Positions 1 through 9,224 of a DNA stretch of 64,000 bases are shown piece by piece. The position numbers and the translations under genes are program-made. Origin of the DNA: Bog-532 sp963720945 (lineage in GTDB: Bacteria > Actinomycetota > Actinomycetes > Streptosporangiales > Streptosporangiaceae); contig CAVRHH010000004.1 of NCBI GenBank assembly GCA_963720945.1, forward strand, positions 226,743 through 290,742, written 5' to 3'. Numbering within the stretch: the first letter of the stretch is position 1; each line of letters begins with the position of its first letter. Under the pieces are notes generated by a model. It saw nothing but the letters and a program-made list of their open reading frames with translations, searched no databases and was not told where the DNA came from.

Positions 1-499
1 CCAGCGTCAGCAGCGGGGCCCGGCGCGGGCGCGCGCTGCTCGCGGCCGAGAAGGCGGCGCTGGCCGGCACGATACGAGACACCTTCCAGCCCCGGCCGCC
101 CGCCGGCCCGGGCCCATGGCAGGGCCGCCTGCCGACCTGTTCTTCCCGCCGGCCACGGGCGGGGTCGCAGTCCGCTACACCATCGGCCGGGACAGCCGCT
201 GTGACCTGCTCATCGAGGACACCTCGGTGTCCCGGTGGCATGCCCGGCTGGAACGGGCGGCCGGCTACTGGATGCTCACCGACCTCGGTTCCACCAACGG
301 CACCAGGCTGAACGGCTGGCGGGTGCACCACCCGGTGCCGGTCCAGCCGGGTGACCAGGTGTGGTTCGGCTCGGCCCGGTTCGTGGTCCGCCCCGATTGG
401 CCGGGCGGCGGATGGCCCGCCGCGCCAGGCTTGGCCGCACCGGGCCAGGTCCCGCCGGGCGAGGCCCCGCCGGGCCAGCCGGGCCCCGGGTCCGGCTAA
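1..499 (+). CDS. FHA-domain protein, 5' end outside window, apparent frameshift
   Basis: The 3' part, readable from the ATG at 116, encodes a forkhead-associated phosphothreonine-binding domain with the core features GRD, SVSRWHARL and LGSTNGT, then a Pro/Gly-rich tail. Upstream of about position 132 the G/C-rich third-position pattern sits in a different frame, which runs open to the window start and ends in WQGRLP. Joining that frame to DLFFPP of the FHA frame needs one missing base at 132-134. The joined product resembles the linker and FHA domain of actinobacterial DUF1707-FHA proteins. Either the gene carries a one-base deletion or error, or translation starts at 116. FHA domains read Ser/Thr-kinase signalling, but no kinase is in view. 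Confidence 0.6.
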   Translation, partial: QRQQRGPARARAARGREGGAGRHDTRHLPAPAARRPGPMAGPPADLFFPPATGGVAVRYTIGRDSRCDLLIEDTSVSRWHARLERAAGYWMLTDLGSTNGTRLNGWRVHHPVPVQPGDQVWFGSARFVVRPDWPGGGWPAAPGLAAPGQVPPGEAPPGQPGPGSG

Positions 500-509
500 G
501 GTCGGGCGG

Positions 510-1301
510 GTGACGACCGTTCTGCTGGTGCGCCACGGCCTGACCGCGGCCACCGGTCATTCGCTGTCGGGCTGGACGCCGGGCATACCGCTGGACGACC
601 GGGGCCGGGCGCAGGCGCGGGCGCTCGGTGCCCGGCTGGCCCGGCTGCCGCTCGACGCGATCGTCACCAGCCCGCTCGATCGCTGCCGGCAGACCGCCGA
701 GGTGGTCGCGGCCGCGCGGGACGGCCAGGGCCCGGAGATCCGGCAGGACGCGCGGCTCGGCGAGTGCCGGTACGGCGACTGGACCGGCAAGCCGCTCAGG
801 AAGCTGGCCAAGGAGCCGCTGTGGCGGGTCGTCCAGGCGCACCCCAGCGCGGTCCGCTTCCCGGGTCCCGACGGGGAATCCATGCTGGACACCCAGCACC
901 GCGCGGTGGCGGCGGTACGCGAGTGGAACGCCGTCCTTGGCCCCAAGGCGACGTACCTGATCTGCTCGCACGGCGACGTGATCAAAGGCATCGTCGCCGA
1001 CTGCCTGGGGCTGCACCTCGACCTGAGCCAGCGGATCCAGGCCGACCCCTGCTCGCTGACGGTGATCCGCTATACGCCGCTTCGGCCGTTCCTGGTGCGG
1101 ATGAACGACACGGGCGGCGGGGTCGAGGACCTGATGCCGCGGCCGCCGGAGACGAAAGGCCACGGTGCCGGGAACGGGCTGCGTGACGAGAGTGACGCCA
1201 TGGTAGGCGGCGGGGCCGGGGCGGGGCCCGCCAGCAGCGCGGAACAGGTCCCGGCCGCGGCACCTGCCGTTCGCGAACCATCAGGGGACGCGCGAGGATA
1301 G
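510..1301 (+). CDS. Histidine phosphatase, MSMEG_4193 family
   Basis: A phosphoglycerate-mutase-like histidine phosphatase. The N-terminus has the catalytic RHG motif (LLVRHGLTAA, residues 5-14) and a second conserved histidine lies in ICSHGDVIKG. The GTG at 510 was chosen because the RHG strand begins at once after it, as is usual for the family; the frame is open further upstream but that part reads as the overlapping FHA gene tail. It is followed within 6 bp by a DUF3090 gene and then an SCO1664-family gene, the trio in which this family is normally found in Actinobacteria. The cellular substrate is unknown. The C-terminal 50 residues are low-complexity. Confidence 0.85.
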   Translation: MTTVLLVRHGLTAATGHSLSGWTPGIPLDDRGRAQARALGARLARLPLDAIVTSPLDRCRQTAEVVAAARDGQGPEIRQDARLGECRYGDWTGKPLRKLAKEPLWRVVQAHPSAVRFPGPDGESMLDTQHRAVAAVREWNAVLGPKATYLICSHGDVIKGIVADCLGLHLDLSQRIQADPCSLTVIRYTPLRPFLVRMNDTGGGVEDLMPRPPETKGHGAGNGLRDESDAMVGGGAGAGPASSAEQVPAAAPAVREPSGDARG

Positions 1302-1306
1302 GGAAC

Positions 1307-1864
1307 ATGCCGGTCTACATGTACGATCCGCCGGAGAGGTTCGTGGCTGGGTCCGTGGGGCAGCCGGGGGAGCGGACCTTCTACCTCCAGGCCATGTCAC
1401 GCGGCCGCGTCACGAGTGTCTCGCTGGAGAAGTTCCAGGTCAGCCTGCTGGCGGAACGTCTCGACGAGCTCCTCGACGAGGTGCTGCGGCGCACCGGCGG
1501 ATCGCCCGAGGTGCCGGCGGCGCCGCCGGTCAGCCTGCAGGACGACGGCCCGCTCGACATGCCGGTGATGGAGGACTTCCGGGTCGGCGCGATCGCGCTG
1601 GCCTGGGACGGCGAAGACGGCCGGGTGGTCATCGAGGCCCAGGAGGCGAGCGAGGAACCGGTCGAGCCGCTGGCCGAGGAGGTTCCGGCCGACGGGCCGG
1701 GCGTGCTGCGGGTGCGGATCACGCCCGGCGCGGCGCGCGCGTTCGCCCAGCGCGCGCTGCGGATCGTGGCCGCGGGCCGGCCGCCGTGCCCGCTGTGCGG
1801 TCTCCCGCTGAACGCGGACGGGCACATATGCCCGCGGCAGAACGGGCACCGCGCCGGTGCTTGA
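1307..1864 (+). CDS. DUF3090 family protein
   Basis: A 185-residue protein of the actinobacterial DUF3090 family, defined as the partner of the MSMEG_4193 phosphatase and SCO1664-family kinase-like protein. It starts MPVYMYDPPERF, typical of the family, and ends with a small zinc-knuckle-like segment (CPLCGLPLNADGHICP). The gene begins 6 bp after its upstream neighbour and overlaps the downstream GTG start by 8 bp, so the three are surely co-translated. Function is unknown; conserved linkage suggests the three proteins act in one pathway. Confidence 0.85.
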   Translation: MPVYMYDPPERFVAGSVGQPGERTFYLQAMSRGRVTSVSLEKFQVSLLAERLDELLDEVLRRTGGSPEVPAAPPVSLQDDGPLDMPVMEDFRVGAIALAWDGEDGRVVIEAQEASEEPVEPLAEEVPADGPGVLRVRITPGAARAFAQRALRIVAAGRPPCPLCGLPLNADGHICPRQNGHRAGA

Positions 1865-2702
1865 CGGATTCGCGAGCCCTCCGCCGCGCCGGCCGCCCGG
1901 CTCGGGCCGCCGCGCGGGCGCCCGGCGCCGCGACCGGGGCGGGCCGCCCGAGGCCGGCGGGAACGGCAGCGGCCCCGCGTCGCCGCTGAGCGACGACGCG
2001 GCCCTGAACCTGCTGGGACAGGGCAGCCTGGAGATCCTGGGGCGGCTGATCGAGGCGTCCAACGAGACCTGGTACTGCGCGGTCCGCGAGGGCGAGTATG
2101 AGGCCGCGTGCGTCTACAAGCCGGTGGCGGGGGAGCGGCCGCTGTGGGACTTCCCGACCGGGACGCTGGCCGGGCGTGAAGTAGCCGCGTACGTGGTCTC
2201 CCGCGCGGCCAGCTGGGACGTGGTGCCGCCGACGGTGATGCGCGACGGGCCGTACGGGCCGGGCATGTGCCAGCTGTGGATCGACGTCGACCCGCAGGTC
2301 GACCTCATCGAGCTGGCCCGGCGCGGCGATCACGCCGGGCTGCGTGATCTCGCGGTCTTCAACGCGGTCGTGAACAACGCCGACCGGAAGATCGGGCACC
2401 TGCTGCCGATGGCCGGCGGTCACCTGTTCGGCTGCGACCACGGCGTCTGCTTCGCGGAGGACTACAAACTGCGGACGGTGCTGTGGCAGTGGCGCGGCCG
2501 GACCCTGCCCCGGCGTGCGGTGGAGGCGCTGCGGCGGCTGTACGCGCTGCTGGAAAGCGGTGAGCTGGCCGCCGAGCTGTCCCAGTGGCTGAGCCCCGGG
2601 GAACTGTCGGCCACGAGCATCCGGGTGGAGAAGCTGCTCAAGCACCGGGTGCACCCGTACCCGCCGGAAGACTGGCCGGCCATCCCCTGGCCGCCTTACT
2701 GA
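1857..2702 (+). CDS. SCO1664 family protein (PI3K/PI4K-like fold)
   Basis: Third gene of the conserved trio. After a disordered 45-residue N-terminus the protein carries a phosphatidylinositol-kinase-like fold: the Lys of the ACVYKPVAGERP strand, the TLAGREVAAYVVS helix, the VFNAVVNNADRKIGH catalytic-loop-like segment and HLFGCDHGVCFA, corresponding to the metal-binding Asp. The GTG start at 1857 overlaps the preceding stop by 8 bp. Substrate is unknown for the whole family. No regulatory element is visible inside the cluster. Confidence 0.85.
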   Translation: MLDGFASPPPRRPPGSGRRAGARRRDRGGPPEAGGNGSGPASPLSDDAALNLLGQGSLEILGRLIEASNETWYCAVREGEYEAACVYKPVAGERPLWDFPTGTLAGREVAAYVVSRAASWDVVPPTVMRDGPYGPGMCQLWIDVDPQVDLIELARRGDHAGLRDLAVFNAVVNNADRKIGHLLPMAGGHLFGCDHGVCFAEDYKLRTVLWQWRGRTLPRRAVEALRRLYALLESGELAAELSQWLSPGELSATSIRVEKLLKHRVHPYPPEDWPAIPWPPY

Positions 2703-2963
2703 CAAGACGCGAGGTCACGGTCACTAGGGGTGAATGCGGTATATGCGGACTATGCCCCCAAATCCCCCACTATGGTTACCGTCGAGTCACGATTCAACCC
2801 ATTGTAATTATGGCTGTTCACATCACGTACAGCCGCTCCTACGATATTGCAACGGCCTGCCGAGGCTGGCGTCTCGTCACGCCCGGAGGCTGATTTCGGC
2901 CTCCGGTCATTGCGCCCCGTGGACAACGTCACAGGGATGCACGAAATTGAGAGGAGAGTGTCG
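2703..2963. other. Intergenic region upstream of peptide ABC operon
   Basis: This 261-base stretch is much richer in A/T than its flanks, especially 2740-2830, and presumably holds the promoter of the substrate-binding protein gene. No convincing -35/-10 pair or riboswitch was recognised. A ribosome-binding site (AGGAG, 2952-2956) ends it. Confidence 0.5.
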
Positions 2964-4802
2964 ATGCGGAAACGCTCCAAAGCGTTTGCTTCCGGCGTCG
3001 GCCTAATCGCGGTGGCGTCCCTCGCCGCCGCATGCGGCGGAAGCTCGCCGTCTGGCGGTTCAGGTGGATCGGGCTCAGTGTCGCTGTCATCCGGCACGCA
3101 AGGGCTCAACCCTGGGTCGGGGACACCCAAGAGCGGCGGAACCCTGAACATGCTCGGCACGGGTGACGTCGACTTCATGGACCCGAACATCAGCTACTAC
3201 ACGATCGGATACCTGGGCCAGCGGCCATGGATCCGCGGCCTGTACGCCTACCCGGCCACCTCCGGCCAGACCACGTCGCCGGCGCCGGACCTGGCCACGG
3301 CCCCGCCGGTGATCAGCAACGGCGGCAAGACGTACACCATCACCATCCGCACGGGTGCGATGTGGGACACCTCGCCGGCCCGCGAGGTCACCGCGGCCGA
3401 TGCCGTCCTCGGGATCAAGCGGTCGTGCAACCCGGTCCAGCCGTTCGGTGGCCTGCCCGACTTTGAATCGCTGATCACCGGGTACGCGCAGTTCTGCAGC
3501 GGCTTCGCCGCCGTGGCCCACACCACGGCCGCGATCAAGTCGTATATCGACGGGCACCAGATCTCCGGGGTCACGGCCTCGGGGCAGACCCTCACTTTCA
3601 ACCTGGTCCACCCGGCGTCCTACTTCGCCGACATGCTGACGCTGGACGCCTTCAACCCCGCGCCGGTCGAGTCTCTGCAGTACCTGCCGGCCAGTGCGCA
3701 GTCCCAGCAGCACCCCATCGCTGACGGCCCGTACACCGTGCAGAGCTACACCCCCGCCCGGAGCATCACCTACGTGCGGAATCCGGTGTGGAAGGCGAGC
3801 ACGGACCCGATCCGCAAGGCCTACGTCGACAAGATCGTGGTCACCGAGACGGGCAACCAGCAGACCAATCAGCAGGAGCTGCAGACCAACACGGCCAGCG
3901 CGAGCATGGAGTTCGACTCGTTCCCGCCGATCGCGGCGGTACCGGGGCTGGTCTCGCAGATGCAGGCGGGCGCGAACCACAACTTCAGCATGGGCCCGCA
4001 GTACTCGTCGAACCCGCAGATCTGGTACAACAACGTGTCGCCGAACAACGGCAGCGCGCTGTCCAAGGTGGCGGTCCGCCAGGCGCTGAGCTACGGGCTC
4101 GACCGGGCGCACCTGACCCAGGTCATCAACCCGACGGTCAACCCGCCGCTGACGCACGTGCTGCCCGACGGCATCAACGGTTCCCAGGATGTCCCGTCCG
4201 GTTACAACCCGTACCCGTACGACGTGTCCAAGGCCAAGTCGCTGCTGGCTTCGGCCGGGTATCCCAACGGCCTGTCGGTGACGATCCTCTACCGGCCGGC
4301 GACGTCGATCTCCAGCGCCATCGCGCAGGCGGCGCAGTCCGACCTCGCCAAGATCGGTGTCAAGGCGAAGCTGCTCGGCGTGCCGAGCGCGGACTTCTAC
4401 ACCAAGTACCTGGAGGTGCCGAGCGTCGCCAAGCGGGGCGTGTGGGATCTGGCGGTAGCGGGCTGGGGTCCGGACTGGTACGGCGACGCCGCGCTGTCCT
4501 TCTTCGGTCCGGAGTTCGCGGGTCCGAGTGCTTATCCGCCGGTCGGCAGCAACTTCGGGTTCTACAACAACCCGTCGGTCACGGCGCTGATCGGCCAGGC
4601 CGCCACGTCCGCCAGTGCTTCGTCGGCCGCGACGATCTGGGCGCAGGCGGACCAGAAGGTCATGCAGGACGCGCCGTTCTACCCGATCACCCAGCCGCTG
4701 CAGCCGCTGTATCACGCCAGTTACGTGCATAACGCCGTGTACGTGCCGGCCATCCAGCAGTTCGACCCGACGAACGTCTGGCTGAGCTCGCCCGGCAGCT
4801 GA
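2964..4802 (+). CDS. Peptide ABC transporter substrate-binding lipoprotein
   Basis: A family-5 extracellular solute-binding protein (OppA/DppA type), about 612 residues. The N-terminus is a lipoprotein signal: MRKRSK, a hydrophobic stretch and the lipobox LAAAC, followed by a Gly/Ser-rich linker. The body has family signatures such as GGTLNMLGTGDVDFMDPN, the KVAVRQALSYGLDR helix and a Trp/Tyr-rich ligand-binding C-terminal part. ATG 2964 is preferred over GTG 2958 because AGGAG at 2952-2956 gives normal spacing. It is the first gene of a cluster with two ATPases and two permeases, so it should capture oligopeptides or a similar ligand at the outer face of the membrane. Confidence 0.9.
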   Translation: MRKRSKAFASGVGLIAVASLAAACGGSSPSGGSGGSGSVSLSSGTQGLNPGSGTPKSGGTLNMLGTGDVDFMDPNISYYTIGYLGQRPWIRGLYAYPATSGQTTSPAPDLATAPPVISNGGKTYTITIRTGAMWDTSPAREVTAADAVLGIKRSCNPVQPFGGLPDFESLITGYAQFCSGFAAVAHTTAAIKSYIDGHQISGVTASGQTLTFNLVHPASYFADMLTLDAFNPAPVESLQYLPASAQSQQHPIADGPYTVQSYTPARSITYVRNPVWKASTDPIRKAYVDKIVVTETGNQQTNQQELQTNTASASMEFDSFPPIAAVPGLVSQMQAGANHNFSMGPQYSSNPQIWYNNVSPNNGSALSKVAVRQALSYGLDRAHLTQVINPTVNPPLTHVLPDGINGSQDVPSGYNPYPYDVSKAKSLLASAGYPNGLSVTILYRPATSISSAIAQAAQSDLAKIGVKAKLLGVPSADFYTKYLEVPSVAKRGVWDLAVAGWGPDWYGDAALSFFGPEFAGPSAYPPVGSNFGFYNNPSVTALIGQAATSASASSAATIWAQADQKVMQDAPFYPITQPLQPLYHASYVHNAVYVPAIQQFDPTNVWLSSPGS

Positions 4803-4816
4803 CCGTCCGTTCCGCT

Positions 4817-4855
4817 CAGGGTGGGTACCCGCGAACGTTGCGGGTACCCACCCTG
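4817..4855 (+). terminator. Perfect hairpin between binding-protein gene and ATPase genes
   Basis: Two exactly complementary 16-base arms (4817-4832 and 4840-4855) flank a 7-base loop, directly after the binding-protein stop codon. There is no U-tract. In ABC operons such intercistronic hairpins often allow partial read-through or protect the upstream message, so that binding protein exceeds membrane components. Confidence 0.75.
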
Positions 4856-4978
4856 GTACGGATCTGGCCCGCTTCGGGACCGCGGATTACCGTGGCGAAT
4901 ATGCCGGGTCTAACATTCGGCGGCAGCGAATACGTGCACTGCGCAAGGGCAGTGCGTGGCGTGAAGGTAGGAGGGCGC

Positions 4979-6067
4979 GTGGCGCTCCTTGAGGTCTCCG
5001 ACCTCCGTGTCTCATTCCGTACGCCGGACGGCATCGTGCAGGCCGTCCGGGGTATCTCGTTCGATGTCGATGCCGGGCAGACCCTCGGCATCGTCGGCGA
5101 ATCGGGCTCCGGCAAGAGCGTGGCGACCCAGACGATCATGGGGCTCACGCGCGGGGCCCGGGTCAGCGGCACGGCCTTGTTCGAGGGCAAGGACCTGCTG
5201 ACCATGCACAGCCACGATCTTCAGCGGACCCGCGGCGCGAAGGTGGGGATGATTTTCCAGGACCCGCTGTCCAGCCTGCATCCGTTCTACAAGGTCGGCT
5301 GGCAGATCGTGGAGATGATCCGGCTGCACGACCATGCCATGTCGAAGGCGCAGGCCGGGGCCCGGGCCGTGGACTTGCTTCGTCTGGTCGGCATCCCGCA
5401 GCCGGACCGGCGGGTGGATGACTTCCCGCACCAGTTCTCCGGCGGGATGCGGCAGCGGGCCATGATTGCGATGGCGATGGCGCTGAATCCCGCGCTGCTC
5501 ATCGCGGACGAGCCCACGACGGCGCTTGACGTCACCGTGCAGGCCCAGGTGCTGCAGGTCATGAAGACGCTGCAGGACGAGTTCGGCACCGCGATCATCA
5601 TGATCACCCACGACCTCGGGGTCATCGCGGATCTCGCCGACGAGGTCATCGTGATGTACGCGGGCGCCGTCATGGAGCGCGCGGACCGGCGGACGATCTT
5701 CTTCGCCAACCACCACCCGTACACCGAGGGCCTGCTGGAGTCGCTGCCGGCCTATGGCGGGGACCGGGAGCGGCTGCGGCCGATCCCCGGCCAGCCGCCC
5801 AGCCTGATCAACCTGCCGTCCGGCTGCCCGTTCCACCCGCGCTGCCCCTACGTGATGGACCGCTGCCGCACCGAGGTGCCCGACCTCGACCCGGTGGGCG
5901 GTGACCCCGCCCACCTGTCCGCCTGCTGGCTGCCGCATGAGATGTCCGCCCGCAACGCGCGGCGCAAGGAGGTCATCGGCCGGGCCCTGCCCAGGCCGGC
6001 CGAACAGGGGACCGCGCCTGCCGAGGCCCTCGCGGCGTCGGCCGAAACGACCGGGAGCCCATCATGA
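4979..6067 (+). CDS. Peptide ABC transporter ATP-binding protein (OppD/DppD type)
   Basis: A nucleotide-binding subunit of about 362 residues. Visible motifs: Walker A GESGSGKS, signature SGGMRQR, Walker B LLIADEPTTALD, and the oligopeptide-transporter C-terminal domain containing FHPRCPY. The GTG at 4979 follows AGGAGG at 4969-4974. Earlier in-frame starts would lie inside the hairpin at 4817-4855 and are rejected. The stop overlaps the next ATPase start (ATGA, 6064-6067), showing translational coupling. With its neighbour it forms the heterodimeric ATPase powering import. Confidence 0.92.
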   Translation: MALLEVSDLRVSFRTPDGIVQAVRGISFDVDAGQTLGIVGESGSGKSVATQTIMGLTRGARVSGTALFEGKDLLTMHSHDLQRTRGAKVGMIFQDPLSSLHPFYKVGWQIVEMIRLHDHAMSKAQAGARAVDLLRLVGIPQPDRRVDDFPHQFSGGMRQRAMIAMAMALNPALLIADEPTTALDVTVQAQVLQVMKTLQDEFGTAIIMITHDLGVIADLADEVIVMYAGAVMERADRRTIFFANHHPYTEGLLESLPAYGGDRERLRPIPGQPPSLINLPSGCPFHPRCPYVMDRCRTEVPDLDPVGGDPAHLSACWLPHEMSARNARRKEVIGRALPRPAEQGTAPAEALAASAETTGSPS

Positions 6068-7206
6068 GCCACGAGTCCGCCGTCACTCCGCCAGGCGGCG
6101 ATGACGTCCTGCTGCGCGTGGAGAACGTCGTCAAGTACTTCCCGGTGCGCTCCAGCCGGCTTTTCCAGCGGCAGCGCGACTTCGTGCACGCCGTGGAGGG
6201 AGTCAGTCTCGAGGTCCGCCGGGGGCAGACCCTCGGCCTGGTCGGCGAGACCGGCTGCGGCAAGTCCACGCTGGCCCGCTGCATCATGCGGCTGTACGAC
6301 CTCACTTCCGGGACGATCACGTTCGACGGCCACGACATCAGCACGCTGTCCCGTCGCAGCATGCGCCCCTACCGCCGGGACATGCAGATGATTTTCCAGG
6401 ACCCGTACGGGTCCCTCAACCCGCGGCGGCGGGTCGGGTCGATCATCGGCGACCCCTTTGCGATCCACGGCACAGCCAGCGGGCAGGAGCGCAAGAAGCG
6501 GGTCCAGGAGGTCATGGAACTCGTCGGGCTCAACCCGGAGCACTACAACCGGTTCCCGGCCGAATTCTCCGGCGGTCAGCGCCAGCGCATCGGCGTGGCG
6601 CGCGCGCTCGCGTTCCGGCCCAAGCTGGTCATCTGCGACGAGCCGGTGTCGGCGCTCGACGTGTCCATCCAGGCCCAGATCATCAACCTGCTGGCCGACT
6701 TGCAGAAGGAGTTCGGCCTCACCTACCTCTTCATCGCGCATGACCTGTCGGTGGTCCGCCACGTCAGCGACACGGTCGCGGTCATGTACCTGGGCCAGAT
6801 CTCCGAGATCGCGCCCACCAGCGAGCTGTGGGATCATCCCCGTCATCCCTACACGGACGCGCTGCTGTCGGCGGTGCCGGTGCCGGATCCGGACCACGCC
6901 GATCAGCGTGAGCGGATCATCCTCGTGGGGGATGTGCCATCCCCGGTGGCGCCGCCGTCCGGCTGCCGGTTCCACCCGCGCTGCCCCAAGGCCGCGCCCC
7001 TGTGCATCGAGCGGGAACCTGTCCTGGAGCCCCGCCTCGGCGACGGCGCGGACCACCAGGCCAAGTGTCACTTCCCGGTGGCAGACGGGGAGGACATTTC
7101 GCTGGCCCGGCCGACCATCAGCGCCGAGGAGCGCATCATCGAAACCGGGATCCTGGCCGACTCCGACGCCAGCCTGACCGGCCTGGGCTCGAAGGAGGAG
7201 TCATGA
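6064..7206 (+). CDS. Peptide ABC transporter ATP-binding protein (OppF/DppF type)
   Basis: Second nucleotide-binding subunit, 380 residues, with Walker A GETGCGKST, signature SGGQRQR, Walker B LVICDEPVSALD, H-loop AHDLSVV and the C-terminal FHPRCPKA cysteine segment. The N-terminal VENVVKYFPVRSS is typical of the OppF branch. The start overlaps the previous stop by 4 bp and its own stop overlaps the permease start by 4 bp (ATGA at 7203-7206). A 35-residue tail after the oligopeptide domain is longer than usual. Confidence 0.92.
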   Translation: MSHESAVTPPGGDDVLLRVENVVKYFPVRSSRLFQRQRDFVHAVEGVSLEVRRGQTLGLVGETGCGKSTLARCIMRLYDLTSGTITFDGHDISTLSRRSMRPYRRDMQMIFQDPYGSLNPRRRVGSIIGDPFAIHGTASGQERKKRVQEVMELVGLNPEHYNRFPAEFSGGQRQRIGVARALAFRPKLVICDEPVSALDVSIQAQIINLLADLQKEFGLTYLFIAHDLSVVRHVSDTVAVMYLGQISEIAPTSELWDHPRHPYTDALLSAVPVPDPDHADQRERIILVGDVPSPVAPPSGCRFHPRCPKAAPLCIEREPVLEPRLGDGADHQAKCHFPVADGEDISLARPTISAEERIIETGILADSDASLTGLGSKEES

Positions 7207-8174
7207 GCCAGAGCATCGTCGGCGCCGCACCGCCGCCCACCGAACCGCCTTCCGCCGCCGTCACCGAAGGCACGGCCGCCCGCAAGATCGAAGGACGCAG
7301 CCCCTGGCGGCTGGGCATGGAACGGCTGGTCCGGGACCGGGCGGCGATGATCTCCCTGGGCGTGATCGTGCTCATCGTCCTGCTGGCGATCTTCGCGCCG
7401 GTGATCGCCGCTCTCACCGGTCATGGCCCGAATGACCAGTTCCAGTCGACCGGGCTGACGGCCATCGGCCAGCCGAAGGGACCGAACTCGACGTTCCTGC
7501 TCGGGACGGACAACCTGGGCCGCGACGTCCTGGTCCGGATCGCCTACGGGGCCCGGATTTCGCTGATCGTCGGGGTCGCGGCCACCGCCCTGACCGTCAT
7601 CATCGGTGCGGCCGCCGGCCTGATATCCGGTTACTTCGGTGGCCTGACCGACTCGGTGATCGCCCGGTTCATCGACTGGCTGCTGGCCATCCCGTTCCTG
7701 CTGTTCGCCATCTCCCTGATAGCGATCATCGGACCTAGCCTGGTAGTCGTCATCATCGTCATCGGCTTCTTCGGCTGGGCGTCGGTCGGCCGTATCGTCC
7801 GCGGCCAGGTCCTGTCGATCAAGGAGAAGGAGTACATCGAGGCGGCGAGGGCGCTGGGGGCCAGCCCCTGGCGGATCATGTTCGTCGACGTCCTGCCGAA
7901 CGTGATGGCGCCGATCATCGTCTACTCGACGCTGCTGATCCCGCTGGCGATCGTGACCGAGGCGTCGCTGTCCTACCTCGGCGTCGGCGTACCGCCGCCC
8001 ACGGCCGACTGGGGCCAGATGATCAGCGATGCACAGGGCGTCTACCAGTACGGCGCGTGGTGGTTCCTGGTGTTCCCGAGCATCGCGCTGCTGGTGACGA
8101 CGCTCGCCTTCAACATCCTCGGGGACGGCGTCCGCGACGCGTTCGATCCGCGCGGCGACCGGCTATTCGTCTAG
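7203..8174 (+). CDS. Peptide ABC transporter permease (DppC type)
   Basis: Inner-membrane permease of about 323 residues. After a cytoplasmic N-terminus the first membrane segment (MISLGVIVLIVLLAIFAPVI) is followed by the DppC-type LLGTDNLGRDVLVRIAYGAR motif, then further membrane helices and the EAA loop (EYIEAARALGASPWRIMFVD) that docks onto the ATPase. The C-terminus GDGVRDAFDPR is characteristic. The gene order here is binding protein, D, F, C, B; in most opp/dpp operons the permeases precede the ATPases. Confidence 0.92.
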   Translation: MSQSIVGAAPPPTEPPSAAVTEGTAARKIEGRSPWRLGMERLVRDRAAMISLGVIVLIVLLAIFAPVIAALTGHGPNDQFQSTGLTAIGQPKGPNSTFLLGTDNLGRDVLVRIAYGARISLIVGVAATALTVIIGAAAGLISGYFGGLTDSVIARFIDWLLAIPFLLFAISLIAIIGPSLVVVIIVIGFFGWASVGRIVRGQVLSIKEKEYIEAARALGASPWRIMFVDVLPNVMAPIIVYSTLLIPLAIVTEASLSYLGVGVPPPTADWGQMISDAQGVYQYGAWWFLVFPSIALLVTTLAFNILGDGVRDAFDPRGDRLFV

Positions 8175-8183
8175 GAGCTTCCC

Positions 8184-9149
8184 ATGGCCCGATTTCTGAT
8201 ACGCCGGATCCTCCAGGGCATCCTCGTCATGTGGCTGGTGACCGTCAGCGTCTTCCTCATCTTCTATATCGGCCCCGGTCCTGGCTCGGTGGCCCGGGCC
8301 CTGGCCGGCAAGGCGGCGACGCCGCAGGTGGTCGCGGAGGTGTCGCACCGGCTGCTGCTCGACCGGCCGTTCTACGTCCAGTACGGCCATTTCCTGTGGC
8401 TGCTGCTGCACGGTAACCTGGGCTACTCCTTCTACCACAGCGAATCGGTCAACTCGATCATCGCGGCCGCGTTCCCCATCACGCTGTCGCTCGTGATCGG
8501 GGCGGCCATCTTGTGGATCATCATGGGCGTGCTGAGCGGCGTGCTGTCCGCGGTGCGTGCCCGGTCGGCGATGGACCGCATCTTCACCGTCCTGGCGCTG
8601 TTCTTCTACTCGATGCCGACCTTCGTCCTCGGCCTGCTGCTGCTGCTGGTGTTCTATTACGAGTTCACCATTCACGGCATCCACGCGTTCCCGGGGTCGG
8701 GTTACACGTCCTTCACGACCAACCCGGGGCTATGGTTCCGCGGGCTCGTCCTGCCCTGGCTCACGCTCTCGCTCGTCCAGGCCGCCATTTACACGCGGCT
8801 GACCCGGGGTTCGATGCTCGACGTCATGGGCGAGGACTACGTCCGGACGGCACGGGCCAAGGGCATGCCGGAACGGCGGGTGATCTTCCGGCACGAGCTG
8901 CGGGCGGCGCTGACGCCGATCGTCACGCAGTTTGGCATCGACGTCGGTGTGCTGCTCGGCGGCGTGGTCATCACCGAGACCGTATTCGGCATGCCGGGCC
9001 TCGGCTTCACGGCGGTGCAGGCGATCCAGCAGCAGGACCTGCCCGTCGTCATCGGCGTGGTCATCGTGGCCGCGGCCGCCGTCGTGGTCGCGAACATCGT
9101 CGTCGACGCGCTGTACGCGGTCCTCGACCCGCGGGTCCGCTTGCACTGA
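8184..9149 (+). CDS. Peptide ABC transporter permease (DppB type)
   Basis: Permease of 321 residues starting with FLIRRILQGILVMWLV, the usual DppB first helix. Six membrane segments can be seen, with the EAA loop EDYVRTARAKGMPERRVIFR and the C-terminal ALYAVLDPRVRL typical of the family. It begins 9 bp after the DppC-type gene with a possible GGAG site (8174-8177) and ends the importer operon; a hairpin at 9225-9257 follows. Confidence 0.92.
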   Translation: MARFLIRRILQGILVMWLVTVSVFLIFYIGPGPGSVARALAGKAATPQVVAEVSHRLLLDRPFYVQYGHFLWLLLHGNLGYSFYHSESVNSIIAAAFPITLSLVIGAAILWIIMGVLSGVLSAVRARSAMDRIFTVLALFFYSMPTFVLGLLLLLVFYYEFTIHGIHAFPGSGYTSFTTNPGLWFRGLVLPWLTLSLVQAAIYTRLTRGSMLDVMGEDYVRTARAKGMPERRVIFRHELRAALTPIVTQFGIDVGVLLGGVVITETVFGMPGLGFTAVQAIQQQDLPVVIGVVIVAAAAVVVANIVVDALYAVLDPRVRLH

Positions 9150-9224
9150 GCAAGTTACGCTGAGCAAGCGGGTGAACGAGCCGCCCGGGCCAGGCCACGC
9201 GCCGGTCAGGTTCAGCGGCTGATG

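Noticed and set aside
3087..4730. Long open frame opposite the substrate-binding protein gene
   Set aside because: It has no recognisable domain, and its sequence (Arg/Val/Gly-rich) is the typical antisense shadow of a high-GC gene.
4838..4978. Earlier start for the OppD-type ATPase
   Set aside because: It would begin inside the perfect hairpin and lacks a ribosome-binding site; GTG 4979 has AGGAGG.
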